In this document: in pieces, positions 1-8,752 of the stretch
How positions within the stretch are numbered: the stretch's first letter is position 1
How the letters are laid out: each line of letters starts with the position of its first letter
Assembly: GCA_031296755.1 (NCBI GenBank)
Contig: JAUMMZ010000050.1
Coordinates: 8,295 to 72,294 of the forward strand
Reading direction: 5' to 3'
Length of the DNA: 64,000 bases
Origin: Collinsella sp.
GTDB taxonomy: Bacteria; Actinomycetota; Coriobacteriia; Coriobacteriales; Coriobacteriaceae
Made by a program: the position numbers and the translations under genes
The notes under the pieces: generated by a model
Database searches by the model: none
What the model was told of the DNA's origin: nothing
The model's input: the letters and a program-made list of their open reading frames with translations, nothing else

Positions 1-713
1 GTGGCAAGAACGCCGGCGAGATAGGCGTGATGGTCGCGGCTGATAACCTGCGTGGACAGCGGGTCGTGAACCAGGCCCAGGTGCTCGCAGACGTACTCCT
101 CGACGAACGGCTCGATGGAGCTGTACGTGCCGACAGCGCCCGAGATAGCACCGAAGGCAACGTTCTTGCGGGCGTCCTCAAGACGATCCAGATCGCGCTT
201 GAGCTCCCAGGCCCAAGAGCCAAACTTCATGCCAAAGGTCATCGGCTCGGCATGGATGCCATGAGTACGGCCGGCGCAGAGCGTGTTGCGCTCCTCGAAG
301 GCACGACGCTTGCAAATCTCGCCGAGCTTCTTGACATCCTCGATGATCAGGTCGCAGGCCTGGGTGAGCTGGTAGCACAGGGCCGTGTCGCCCAGATCCG
401 AGCTGGTCATGCCATAGTGAACCCAGCGGCTGGGCTTGGGGTCGCCCTCGGGAACATCGGCATCGATGTATTCCTTCATGTTGGTCAGAAAGGCAATGAC
501 GTCATGGCGCGTGACTTCCTCGATCTCATCGACCTTCGCCTTCTCAAAGTTGGCATGGTCGCGGATCCACTGGGCCTCGTCTTTGGAAATACCGATCTTG
601 CCGAGCTCCGCCTGGGCCTCGCAGGCCAGAACCTCGATCTCCTGCCAAATGGCGTACTTGTTCTCGAGGGAGAAGATGTGTCCCATCTCCGGGCGGGTAT
701 AGCGATCGATCAT
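1..713 (-). CDS. purB: Adenylosuccinate lyase, 5' part only (cut by the window edge)
   Basis: The protein begins MIDRYTRPEMGHIF and runs about 237 residues to the left edge, so the C-terminal half is missing from view. The segment YGMTSSDLGDTA and the later RTHGIHAEPMTFG match the substrate-binding signatures of PurB in the fumarase/aspartase superfamily. The enzyme cleaves SAICAR in IMP synthesis and adenylosuccinate in AMP synthesis. The start ATG is preceded by AAGGAG with a five-base gap. Other purine genes (purA, purD, purE) lie 50 kb away, so this copy is not in a purine operon here. Confidence 0.95.
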   Translation of the reverse strand, partial: MIDRYTRPEMGHIFSLENKYAIWQEIEVLACEAQAELGKIGISKDEAQWIRDHANFEKAKVDEIEEVTRHDVIAFLTNMKEYIDADVPEGDPKPSRWVHYGMTSSDLGDTALCYQLTQACDLIIEDVKKLGEICKRRAFEERNTLCAGRTHGIHAEPMTFGMKFGSWAWELKRDLDRLEDARKNVAFGAISGAVGTYSSIEPFVEEYVCEHLGLVHDPLSTQVISRDHHAYLAGVLA

Positions 714-946
714 AGCGGCTCCTTTTTGGTTATTGGCACGTTGGTCGTAACCCAACCATTGTACCGTGCGCAGGTGCAAGTATGGGCAGTAGGCATTAAC
801 CTAACATTTTGGAATTGGAGCGACCATGAGGACGTCTGCGCATTTGCTTCGCAAATACGCACCGGCTGCGGTCGGCAGACCCGGTCCGCGCACACGCACG
901 GGCACAGCGGGTTGGACCCGACGTTCCCGAGGTCCCCCGTACTCGA

Positions 947-964
947 TGGAGCGGGCAACGGGAC
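947..964 (-). repeat. tRNA-Gly 3'-end fragment, copy 1
   Basis: These 18 bases are identical to positions 1268-1285, the CCA end and part of the T arm of the intact tRNA-Gly gene. The rest of the tRNA is absent. Confidence 0.8.
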
Positions 965-1076
965 ATCCGCGCGCCCGCGTCGCGGACGCGCACCGGCTGC
1001 GGCGATCTCCTCGGATTCACGGAGACGATGGGGAAAACTTTGTTGAATTGGCCGTCCCGAGTTCTCCCGCGCTCGG

Positions 1077-1094
1077 TGGAGCGGGCAACGGGAC
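1077..1094 (-). repeat. tRNA-Gly 3'-end fragment, copy 2
   Basis: A second identical 18-base copy of the tRNA-Gly 3' end (1268-1285), again without the rest of the tRNA. Spacing to copy 1 is 130 bases. Confidence 0.8.
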
Positions 1095-1195
1095 GTCCGC
1101 GTATTTGCTTCGCAAATCCGCACCGGCTGCGGCCGCCTATCGGCGACCTTGCCTGCTCGCTATAAACGCTTCGCGTTTATTTAACGCTCGCACCC

Positions 1196-1220
1196 TGTCG
1201 GGTTCGAGTCCCGGCACTTT
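1196..1220 (+). repeat. tRNA T-arm-like fragment
   Basis: On the plus strand TCGGG-TTCGAGT-CCCGG forms a canonical T stem and loop followed by seven acceptor-like bases. No D arm or anticodon arm precedes it. It looks like the remnant of another tRNA gene, in the same field as the tRNA-Gly fragments. Confidence 0.5.
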
Positions 1221-1221
1221 A

Positions 1222-1257
1222 TTGAAAAAGGCACGGTAACGAAACGTTACCGTGCCT
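1222..1257 (-). terminator. Rho-independent terminator of tRNA-Gly
   Basis: A perfect 13-bp stem AGGCACGGTAACG / CGTTACCGTGCCT with loop AAA (1229-1257). On the minus strand it is followed by TTTTTCAATAAA, directly downstream of tRNA-Gly. Confidence 0.85.
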
Positions 1258-1267
1258 GAAATTCGAA

Positions 1268-1342
1268 TGGAGCGGGCAACGGGACTCGAACCCGCGAGTG
1301 TCAGCTTGGGAAGCTGATGCCTTACCACTTGGCGATGCCCGC
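1268..1342 (-). tRNA. tRNA-Gly (anticodon CCC)
   Basis: The minus strand folds as a complete cloverleaf: acceptor GCGGGCA / TGCCCGC, discriminator T, encoded CCA at 1270-1268, and anticodon loop TTCCCAA giving anticodon CCC. A promoter and a terminator frame it as a single-gene unit. Confidence 0.95.
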
Positions 1343-1355
1343 TTGTGTGTTGGCT

Positions 1356-1385
1356 AGTATAACGCGGTTGTCTTGTTCGATACAA
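1356..1385 (-). promoter_or_regulatory. Promoter of tRNA-Gly
   Basis: On the minus strand a -35-like TTGTAT (1385-1380) and a -10 TATACT (1361-1356) are separated by 18 bases, ending 13 bases before the tRNA 5' end. Confidence 0.7.
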
Positions 1386-1639
1386 GGGTGGCGATGCTTG
1401 TTTTAGCTGTGGAGATTCGTTTGAAAATCGCGTCAATTGTGGAGACGAGGACCTTTAACCTCCTGTTCTCCCTATCTTCTACCTGCACTTTTGCTTGATT
1501 GTTGTATTTGAGCTCAATTTGTCAGGAATTGGGCAAGCTTTTGGTCAGGCTCCGGTACTTACCCGCATGAACCTCGGGGGTAGCCTCATCCTACGCGTCG
1601 CAGCCTCCCCGTGCGGCGCACGAGGGATAAGGAGCAGCC
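1386..1639. other. Leader region before the thioester adhesin
   Basis: No gene is seen. The first 130 bases are AT-rich and probably hold the promoter for the downstream adhesin. The last 80 bases are GC-rich with short complementary stretches but no riboswitch I recognise. Confidence 0.4.
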
Positions 1640-4600
1640 ATGTCCAACGCACCCACGCACTCTGTCCACAGCGCAATTGCAACAGGTCCGCTGCTCCTGC
1701 TCCTCTTCCTGCTTTTCGGCTGCCTGGCACCGGGAGCCGCATTTGCCGTCGATGGCTACGACCAGCTCGGCTTCCGCACTATTAGCGATGATTGTGGGCC
1801 CTTCTTCATCGGCAAGTATGAAGCTCAAGACGCCTCGATTGCCTACTGCATGAACCAGGAGCGCCCCGGCCCCACCAAGCCGGGCGGCCCATGGCTCAAC
1901 TTTGATCAAGGCTGGGTGTGGCTCGACGACGAGTTCGCGGCAATCGTTTGTCACGGATATCCTACCGCCACGTCGTTTGGCGGTTACCATCTTTCACCCG
2001 ATCGCGCCCGCGCCGCCACCCAGCTTGCCGTATGGATGCTCAACGGCACTACCCATGTCGACGGCACCTACTCCTACACGACCGCTCAGGGTAAAACCAA
2101 GAGCGGACACTTTACCGCCGACAATGAAGTCGTGGCGGCTGCGCGGTGGCTCCACGACAGCGCAAAATCAGGAAGCATCAAAGCCGCTCCGCACCGCGCG
2201 CGACGCTATCTAGGGGCCGTATCGGGCGGCAGCAAACGTCAAGACATGCTCTATGTACTGCCGGCGGTCTCTGTTTCCTTCCAAAAGCAGTCTGCAAACG
2301 CTGCCATTACCAGCGGAAACAATACTTATCAGTTTGACGGGGCAACATTCGATGTTTTTGAGAGCACCAGCGGCGCGCGTGTCGGCACCGTCCAGATGGA
2401 CAGCAACGGTCGAGCGCAGGCAACACTTCTGCCCAACACGGCATACTACCTAGTTGAAACGAAGGCGCCGGCCGGCTATGTCCCCCGCCACGATCGTATT
2501 GCCTTTACCACGGGGAATGACGGCGGGCGGGTCGCCATTGATGAACAGCCCGGCACCATCAACCTGCGTATCGTAAAACTCGATGCCGCGACGAATGCCG
2601 GCCCCCAGGTGGGATCTTCACTCGCAGGAGCAGAGTTCACGTGTGTGTCGCAATCAACCCCTGGATGGGCACAAATCCTCACGACCGACGAAAGCGGTCG
2701 GGCCGCCCTCGCCGATGTCCCCTTAGGAACCTTTACCATCTACGAATCAAAAGCCCCCGAGGGCTACCTGCCATCCAACGACAGCTGGACCTATACCGTT
2801 GGAGCCGACCAGCTCGGCGATTCAGGCGTGGTCGAGATCGAGTCTCGCGTTTCCGATATCCCCATTGCGTTTAACCTTGAGATTTCCAAATTCAAGGATT
2901 ACGGCAATAGCGACCAATCCGGCCTGGAGCAGCCGGCGGGTGGTGTTGTCTTTGAGGTTGTCAGCAACAGCTCTCAGCAGGTTGTTGGCACACTGATCAC
3001 AAACATCTATGGCTTTGCCTCCACCAAAGATCAGCCCGAAGCATGGTTCGGCGCAGGCAAGCGACCCGCCGGTGTCCACGGAGCCGTCCCATACGACCGT
3101 GCCGGCTACACGGTTCGCGAGGTTCCGGAAACCGTCCCCGAGGGTTTTAAACGTGCAGGGGAATGGACCGTCGGGGCCAATCAGATTTCCGACGGCGCCG
3201 AGCTTCAATATATCGTGGACAACCACGCTCTGTCGACGCATCTCCAGATTGTAAAACGCGATGCCCAAACAGGCGCTTCTGTTCCCCTAGCCGGATTCAC
3301 CTTCCAACTCCTCGACAGCAATCACGAACCTGTCTCACAAACTTGCTGGTATCCAGCACATAACGTAATGGACACCTTTACGACTGACGCGACCGGGACC
3401 GTCACACTGCCCGAATCGCTCGTGCCGGGCACCTATTATGTACGCGAAACCTCGGCCAAAGAGCCCTATCTTGTCGGCGAAGAGATCGAGGTAAACATAC
3501 CCGCCGACATGAACCTAACGCCCGTTGCAATCGCCTCGTATTATGACCACGCCGCGACCGGAAACATCAGGATCGTTAAAACCGATGCCATAGACGGCAG
3601 CAGCCTCGCGGGCGCCGTCTTTGAGATCCGTGCCTCGGGTGATATCGTGCGCCCCGACGGTAGCATTGCCGCGCTCGACGGTGAGACTGTCGCGACCGTC
3701 ACGACGGATGAAACTGGAGAAGCACGCGCGGGCAACCTCCCACTGGGATCTGGCACCGCACGCTACGAGGTTGTCGAGACTCAAGCGCCGGCAGGCTTCT
3801 TGCTCGATCAGACAACCCATATTGTCGACCTTACTTATGCCGACCAGAAAACACCCGTTGTAGAAGCACGGCTTAACGTATCCGACGATTACACCAAGGT
3901 TGATATCTCCAAGGTCGATGCAAGCGGTGAGCAGGAAGTGGAAGGCGCACAGCTCGCCTTATATGGTCCCGATAAAACCGAAATAGACTCCTGGACCTCA
4001 TCCGACAAGCCACACCGCGTCGAACATCTTGCACCCGGCACCTACTCGTTGCGCGAAATGATGTCTCCGCGGACCTATGACCTTGCCGAGGAGATAACGT
4101 TTGAAATAAAGGATACGGGAGAAGTCCAATCCGTCGCGATGAAGGATGCGCCCATCGAGATCAAGGGGCAGGTCGACAAGCGTCAGGAACTTGTCCAACC
4201 TATCGAAAAGGGCCTGTTGGCTAACGGCGATGGTAAAAACCGTGCCGCGATGCAAACCAATACGGATGGGCTTTTCTCCTATACCATCGACGCTCGAAAC
4301 GATTCAACTACCTGGGTTGATGAGTTCACAATTACCGATGATCTTGAGTGTGCCGAGGACGATACGGCGAGATTCGTCTCAATCGAAACCCCCGTCGCCA
4401 TCGGCGACCTCAACGGTCTGTGCAACGTGTGGTATCGCACGACGCCGTTGGACTCGACAGACGTCGATGAACCGGCGAACGCGACACTTGACGATGGACA
4501 CGAAAATCCTTGGCTTGAGTCCGACGAAGTAAAAGAGAGCCTTGGTGAGGACTGTCGCCTCGTCGATTACGACGGCTGGCGCCTCTGGAAGGCGGATGTC

Positions 4601-5071
4601 TCGACCACGGAATCCACCACACTCGAGGCGGAAGAGCTCGACCTTACACCCAATACCGTCGTAACGGGCATTCGAATTGAATACGGTGCGGTAGCCGCCG
4701 GCTTTACGACTCGAAGCGATGCGGATTCTTGGACCCGCGATGATCTCAAAGATGAGCACGACGACCTTGACGATGCCAAAGCAATCCTTGGCACAGACGC
4801 TCGGGGCGCAATCGTGCACATGCAGGCGACGTCGGCTTATACGCCCCAAACCGCACTCACCAACAGCGCACGCGTCGATCTTTGCCGCAACGGCGGCGGC
4901 GATAAACTTGAGTCACATGACGAGGACCGTGTCATTCAACGCTGTACCCTACTGCAGGACCTACCGGCAACAGGATCAGTTCCCATCGCCGCTTGCATCA
5001 CCGCGCTCCTGACCTCGGGTGCCGCAGCCCTATGGTTCGCTCGCCTTAGGTCGACCCCAAAGAAGCGCTAG
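1640..5071 (+). CDS. LPXTG-anchored surface adhesin with N-terminal thioester domain and CnaB/SpaA repeats
   Basis: The 1143-residue protein has a signal peptide (residues 1-36). A thioester domain of the Gram-positive TED type follows, with Cys70 in the motif IAYCMN and Gln128 in ATQLAVW as the predicted cross-linking pair. After it come several CnaB/SpaA-like Ig domains, recognisable by repeated endings such as YLVETKAPAGY, IYESKAPEGYL and YEVVETQAPAGF, and then a C-terminal VaFE-like domain. The sorting signal LPATG is at 1108-1112, followed by a membrane segment and the tail RSTPKKR. TED proteins can bind host surfaces covalently, and the CnaB domains usually carry Lys-Asn/Asp isopeptide bonds. 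The ATG is preceded by AAGGAG. No sortase is adjacent; a class B sortase lies at 62.3 kb. Confidence 0.9.
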   Translation: MSNAPTHSVHSAIATGPLLLLLFLLFGCLAPGAAFAVDGYDQLGFRTISDDCGPFFIGKYEAQDASIAYCMNQERPGPTKPGGPWLNFDQGWVWLDDEFAAIVCHGYPTATSFGGYHLSPDRARAATQLAVWMLNGTTHVDGTYSYTTAQGKTKSGHFTADNEVVAAARWLHDSAKSGSIKAAPHRARRYLGAVSGGSKRQDMLYVLPAVSVSFQKQSANAAITSGNNTYQFDGATFDVFESTSGARVGTVQMDSNGRAQATLLPNTAYYLVETKAPAGYVPRHDRIAFTTGNDGGRVAIDEQPGTINLRIVKLDAATNAGPQVGSSLAGAEFTCVSQSTPGWAQILTTDESGRAALADVPLGTFTIYESKAPEGYLPSNDSWTYTVGADQLGDSGVVEIESRVSDIPIAFNLEISKFKDYGNSDQSGLEQPAGGVVFEVVSNSSQQVVGTLITNIYGFASTKDQPEAWFGAGKRPAGVHGAVPYDRAGYTVREVPETVPEGFKRAGEWTVGANQISDGAELQYIVDNHALSTHLQIVKRDAQTGASVPLAGFTFQLLDSNHEPVSQTCWYPAHNVMDTFTTDATGTVTLPESLVPGTYYVRETSAKEPYLVGEEIEVNIPADMNLTPVAIASYYDHAATGNIRIVKTDAIDGSSLAGAVFEIRASGDIVRPDGSIAALDGETVATVTTDETGEARAGNLPLGSGTARYEVVETQAPAGFLLDQTTHIVDLTYADQKTPVVEARLNVSDDYTKVDISKVDASGEQEVEGAQLALYGPDKTEIDSWTSSDKPHRVEHLAPGTYSLREMMSPRTYDLAEEITFEIKDTGEVQSVAMKDAPIEIKGQVDKRQELVQPIEKGLLANGDGKNRAAMQTNTDGLFSYTIDARNDSTTWVDEFTITDDLECAEDDTARFVSIETPVAIGDLNGLCNVWYRTTPLDSTDVDEPANATLDDGHENPWLESDEVKESLGEDCRLVDYDGWRLWKADVSTTESTTLEAEELDLTPNTVVTGIRIEYGAVAAGFTTRSDADSWTRDDLKDEHDDLDDAKAILGTDARGAIVHMQATSAYTPQTALTNSARVDLCRNGGGDKLESHDEDRVIQRCTLLQDLPATGSVPIAACITALLTSGAAALWFARLRSTPKKR

Positions 5072-5080
5072 CGCGATGAA

Positions 5081-5116
5081 AAAGCGGGCGAGCCAGTCCC
5101 CTGGCTCGCCCGCTTT
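5081..5116. terminator. Bidirectional terminator
   Basis: A 16-bp perfect stem (AAAGCGGGCGAGCCAG and its complement) with loop TCCC, flanked by A and T tracts. It lies between the convergent adhesin gene and the small membrane protein gene and can serve both. Confidence 0.85.
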
Positions 5117-5137
5117 CAATCATGTAAATCGCCGTAT

Positions 5138-5356
5138 CTACTCTGCAGACGAAGATCCACCATCAACGATTGCCTGCTCGGACTCAGGAATCCCATCGGC
5201 ACCCGTACTCTGTTCTTGCTCCACCTCTTCGCTGATTGCGGAGGCGGGGGTCGAGCCCTTTGCACCCACGATGTAGGCAGCCCCAAATCCTAACGCAATG
5301 GCAATCAAGGTCAAAATCACGTAGACAGGCCAATGGCGCTTAATATACGAAAACAC
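5138..5356 (-). CDS. Small single-pass membrane protein, unknown function
   Basis: 72 residues. A short basic N-terminus (FSYIKRHWP) is followed by one membrane segment (about residues 11-32) and an acidic Ser/Glu-rich tail, ending just before the shared terminator. The start is GTG with AAGGAG six bases upstream. It follows the large M28-like gene by 21 bases on the same strand, so they are probably co-transcribed. No family recognised; its role may be tied to that membrane protein. Confidence 0.65.
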   Translation of the reverse strand: MFSYIKRHWPVYVILTLIAIALGFGAAYIVGAKGSTPASAISEEVEQEQSTGADGIPESEQAIVDGGSSSAE

Positions 5357-5377
5357 GTTGACTCCTTAGAGCTCCGT

Positions 5378-8300
5378 CTACGAACGGCGGATAACCTCGG
5401 TCACGACCTCGGATACCGTGGCAATGTTCGTCGGGTTGACATTGTGGGGCAGGTCGTCCTCGGTACGAGCGCAAGCCAGACGCGTGCCGTCCACGCCGGC
5501 GATGGTGAGGGCTCGGCGGCTCGCCTCGAGCGCGGCATAGGCATCGGTCTTGGCATAGGGCATCTCGAGCGCGCCACAATCGACATGGAACGACTTGCAC
5601 ACCTTGCTGACCAGGTTCATGATGCGGCGATCGCCCTTGAGCAGCTGCTGTTCGCCCTCGACCGTCACCACCGAAAGCCTACCGGCGCCGACGGATTCAA
5701 GATTGATGAAGAATACGCCGCGGAGTTTATCGCGATGCGAAGCCAAGAAGGCCTTCATGCCGGCGCCATCACAATCCGAGGCGCCCGTTGCCACAAACCA
5801 GATATCGTGACCGAGCAGCTCATCATCGCCCATAGAGGCGACAGCCGAGAGCATATCTTCGGAAGAAGCGCCATCGGAAGACGTAGCGCCGCCCTTCCAG
5901 CCATCGTTATCGTCCTCGAAGTTATCCCACGAACCGATACCGCGACCGGACTTCTTGGCATCGTAATCGTCTTCGACGCCCAGCCAATCACTCATGCTGT
6001 CCTGCTCGTTTTTCCTTTTACGACCGAACAGGCCACCCAGGCCGCGTTTGCGAGACTTGGGTGCCGCCGGGGCGGGAGCCGAAATGGTCTCGATCGGCTG
6101 CGCGCCCGACGCAACGGGCATAGAAGGCGCAACGGGTGCCGATGTGGGTTCGGGACCCTGAGCAGTAGCAAAGGGGTCGTTGACCTGGGCAGAGGGATCG
6201 GGAAGGTCGAACAGCGACGTGCGAGACGCAACGTTTGCCTGCTTCATCGACGGCAGCGATGGATCGGGGACCGAAGCCAGCGGAGACGAGGAAGGTGCAG
6301 GCGACGGTGCCGACGCCGGATCGGGAACATTCATCTGCGGACGCGGCGATGCCTGGGAGGAAATCTGGGCCATAAGGGAATCGACCGTTTCGTCCTGGGT
6401 GGGAGCGACATTGGCAACCGTGGCACCGGAACCACTCGGGGTCGGCATGGTGAAAATCTGCGTGGAGTAAGGCCTCGACTCATCCGTCTCGGGAGTCTCG
6501 GAAACCGCAGGCACTTCCTCCTGCTCGACCTCGGTCGAATCACCTTGATCGGCTGCCGCGTATTGCTCTTCGTCAGAGTTGGCCTCGACGGACTCGTCCT
6601 CGGCGGCATCTTGGATTTCGGCAGCATCAATGGGCTCGTCATCGTCTGCCGCGTCGCCCTGCTCATCGGAAACAGGAAGGGGCTCGGCAATTGCGGTGCC
6701 TTGCTTTTCAAACGTTATCGTGGAATCGAACTGCGCGGCATCAAACGACATGGTGCTATCGACGTGCTGCTGAGCCTCGAAAGACGTTGTTGCCTCAACA
6801 ACATCCGCTGACGTCGGTTGCTGGGACTCAAAGGACGTCGTAGCTTCGGCAGCGTCGACGGGCCCGGACTGCATAGCCTCGTTCTGCTCGAACTCTTGCG
6901 CCGCGCGCTCACGTGCCGCCTCGGCTGCCTGCTGCTGAGCGATAGCCTCCTGCTCGGCAGCCTCGCGTGCGGCAGCGCGCTTCTCCTCGAAATCGTCGAC
7001 AAATTTCCTGCCCTTTGCAAGCGCACCCTTAAAGAAGCTGGAAGCGCTGGCGCCAATCGAAGAGAACGCGGATGCAATATCGGCATGGGGCGTTGCCGCG
7101 GGAATCTCGGCAGAGAAATCAGTATCGCTCTCGTAAGACACGCGCCTCGGCTGTTCAACGTAATCGTCGTCAGACTCGTCCGCAACGTCTTGCGCCGGCG
7201 CGGCGGGAGCCAAAATGTCCAGTCCTGCCGCGGGATCGATCGCGGACACCGCCTCGGGCTCGGCAACGGCAGCGGTAACCGCGGCAGACTCATCATCCGC
7301 AGTGACAACGGGCGCAGGCTCGGGCTCAAACGTCGGCTCCTCGCCCTCCTCGTAATCGAGCGTGCAGGACTCGGGAAGCATTCCGAGTGCACGGATGGCA
7401 TCCGAACCAAAGCGAATGTTGCCGGCGGCGTTGCGATAGAGCTTGGGCTCGGGCTCGGCCGCGGCAGGCTTCTCCGCCGGCTCAGCAGCGGGAACCTCGT
7501 CATTGAACTCTTCGGCCTGGACAGCCTGATTCTGATCCTCGGGCACGATGGCGCCAATCAGCGTCTCGTCGGCAGACGCACCCTCAAAGCCCTCAATCTG
7601 CTCGTCAAAAGCCTCGCCCTGTTCGGGCTCGGTTTGAGCGTCGGGAGCAATCGGCTGACCGAACTCGTCCTCGGCGTAGGTAGGCTCTTCGTACTCGATG
7701 GTGTTGCCGTAGTCGTTTTGCTGCTGGGCCGCGGCATACTCCGCCGCCGCGCGCGCCATTTCCTCGGCACGACGTTTCTGCTCCCCAAAATAGGTATCGA
7801 ACGGAACATCGTCGGGAAACTCGTTCTCGCCCTGGAAGGGAGCAACGTTGTCCATAACGCCGAGCATAGCGGCGACAGAAGACTTGTTGCACACCGCGCC
7901 GGACGTATAGGGAAGAACGTGGCGGTTAGAGATGATGTTTGCCGCGTTGGCAAGTGCAACGAGGGAAGCGAGGATCGCGACAATCCACAGCAGAACCTTG
8001 AGCGCGCCGGGGAGCGGCAGGATACGCAGGATGGCAACGGCAGCAGGGGCAATCGTGGCAACGGGCAACAGCTTGGCGATGAGCGCACGATACGAAGCAT
8101 AGGGCTCGCGGGCGAGCAGCTCAGCACGGGGAGAGTCGTAGTGTGCGACAACGACCACCGGGCGGTTGCGCGGAGACGCGAGCGGGCCCGAGGCCTTGTG
8201 GTAGGCGATGACATTTTGGCTCACGCCCGTCTTGCCCAGGCGCGAAACCACGGGGTGGCCCGTGCGCTCGAGCACGTAAAGAACGGCGCCGACAATGGCC

Positions 8301-8554
8301 AGCAAGGTGCCGACCAAGCCGATACCGCCGCCGATGCCCATCAGCAGGGCGCCGGCAAACGCAAGAATACCGGTAACGGCAAATGCCAATCTACTGGGCG
8401 CCGGGGCATTGAACTCCTGAACCTCGGGGTCAAAGCCGTGGTTGCGGAAGATCTGAGCGATATCCTCGGCAGCCAAGCGCTCTTCTTCGCTGCATGCCGG
8501 CGTAATGCCGGTGTTCTGCAGCAGGTGGTTAATATAGTTCTGGGTGTTCGCCAT
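5378..8554 (-). CDS. M28-peptidase-like membrane protein with long disordered insertion, probably inactive
   Basis: I start at ATG 8554 (GGAG six bases upstream), giving 1058 residues; a start 50 codons earlier has no such site. Two pairs of membrane segments lie at about residues 57-95 and 160-205. The M28 zinc-peptidase fold is split. The first part has VVVVAHYDSPRAE (His138) and GAVCNKSSVAAMLG (219-232). The second part (915-1058) has WFVATGASDCDG, INLESVGAGR and LPHNVNPTN. Between them are some 600 acidic, Pro/Ala-rich residues, including imperfect repeats around TTSFE-QQ. Compared with active M28 enzymes, the metal-bridging Asp is replaced (VCN) and the catalytic Glu-Glu pair is Ser926-Asp927. 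I infer a pseudo-peptidase or an altered function. The small membrane protein gene follows. Confidence 0.7.
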   Translation of the reverse strand: MANTQNYINHLLQNTGITPACSEEERLAAEDIAQIFRNHGFDPEVQEFNAPAPSRLAFAVTGILAFAGALLMGIGGGIGLVGTLLAIVGAVLYVLERTGHPVVSRLGKTGVSQNVIAYHKASGPLASPRNRPVVVVAHYDSPRAELLAREPYASYRALIAKLLPVATIAPAAVAILRILPLPGALKVLLWIVAILASLVALANAANIISNRHVLPYTSGAVCNKSSVAAMLGVMDNVAPFQGENEFPDDVPFDTYFGEQKRRAEEMARAAAEYAAAQQQNDYGNTIEYEEPTYAEDEFGQPIAPDAQTEPEQGEAFDEQIEGFEGASADETLIGAIVPEDQNQAVQAEEFNDEVPAAEPAEKPAAAEPEPKLYRNAAGNIRFGSDAIRALGMLPESCTLDYEEGEEPTFEPEPAPVVTADDESAAVTAAVAEPEAVSAIDPAAGLDILAPAAPAQDVADESDDDYVEQPRRVSYESDTDFSAEIPAATPHADIASAFSSIGASASSFFKGALAKGRKFVDDFEEKRAAAREAAEQEAIAQQQAAEAARERAAQEFEQNEAMQSGPVDAAEATTSFESQQPTSADVVEATTSFEAQQHVDSTMSFDAAQFDSTITFEKQGTAIAEPLPVSDEQGDAADDDEPIDAAEIQDAAEDESVEANSDEEQYAAADQGDSTEVEQEEVPAVSETPETDESRPYSTQIFTMPTPSGSGATVANVAPTQDETVDSLMAQISSQASPRPQMNVPDPASAPSPAPSSSPLASVPDPSLPSMKQANVASRTSLFDLPDPSAQVNDPFATAQGPEPTSAPVAPSMPVASGAQPIETISAPAPAAPKSRKRGLGGLFGRKRKNEQDSMSDWLGVEDDYDAKKSGRGIGSWDNFEDDNDGWKGGATSSDGASSEDMLSAVASMGDDELLGHDIWFVATGASDCDGAGMKAFLASHRDKLRGVFFINLESVGAGRLSVVTVEGEQQLLKGDRRIMNLVSKVCKSFHVDCGALEMPYAKTDAYAALEASRRALTIAGVDGTRLACARTEDDLPHNVNPTNIATVSEVVTEVIRRS

Positions 8555-8752
8555 GTGCGCTCCACATCCATAATCCGACAAATAGGCCCAATGCATGCAC
8601 ATTAGAACCGTATATAGTCGAAAGTATACCCCGAGCGAGCGCAAACGACCGAATTCGGGCCATCTTAACGCCTCGAGCGGACAAGGATATAGCCTAATCT
8701 CCATATCGGACTAAAATCATGGCAGCAAACCACCTTCTCATGCGAGGACTCT

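Larger units (their letters stand above)
832..1132. repeat. Decayed repeat field with hairpin units
   Basis: Three related units occur at about 832-871, 947-1002 and 1077-1132. Each ends in CACCGGCTGCGG. Units one and three carry the hairpin ATTTGCTTCGCAAAT (842-856 and 1103-1117). In unit two the same position is taken by a different, GC-rich self-complementary stretch (TCCGCG/CGCGGA). Units two and three start with an 18-base copy of the 3' end of the adjacent tRNA-Gly. A 137-codon plus-strand frame (826-1239) runs through the field, but its internal repeats follow the DNA repeats, so I do not call it a gene. Confidence 0.7.

Noticed and set aside
27..1046. Long plus-strand open frame (339 codons)
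   Set aside because: Most of it lies antisense to purB, and the rest runs into the repeat field; it has no ribosome site or recognisable domain.
826..1239. Plus-strand frame with internal repeats (137 codons)
   Set aside because: Its amino-acid repeats are simply the DNA repeats and tRNA fragments read through; the frame crosses into the tRNA terminator.
5333..8605. Two long plus-strand frames (492 and 595 codons) with Arg/Gly-rich products
   Set aside because: Antisense shadows of the M28-like gene, whose acidic low-complexity codons lack stops on the other strand.
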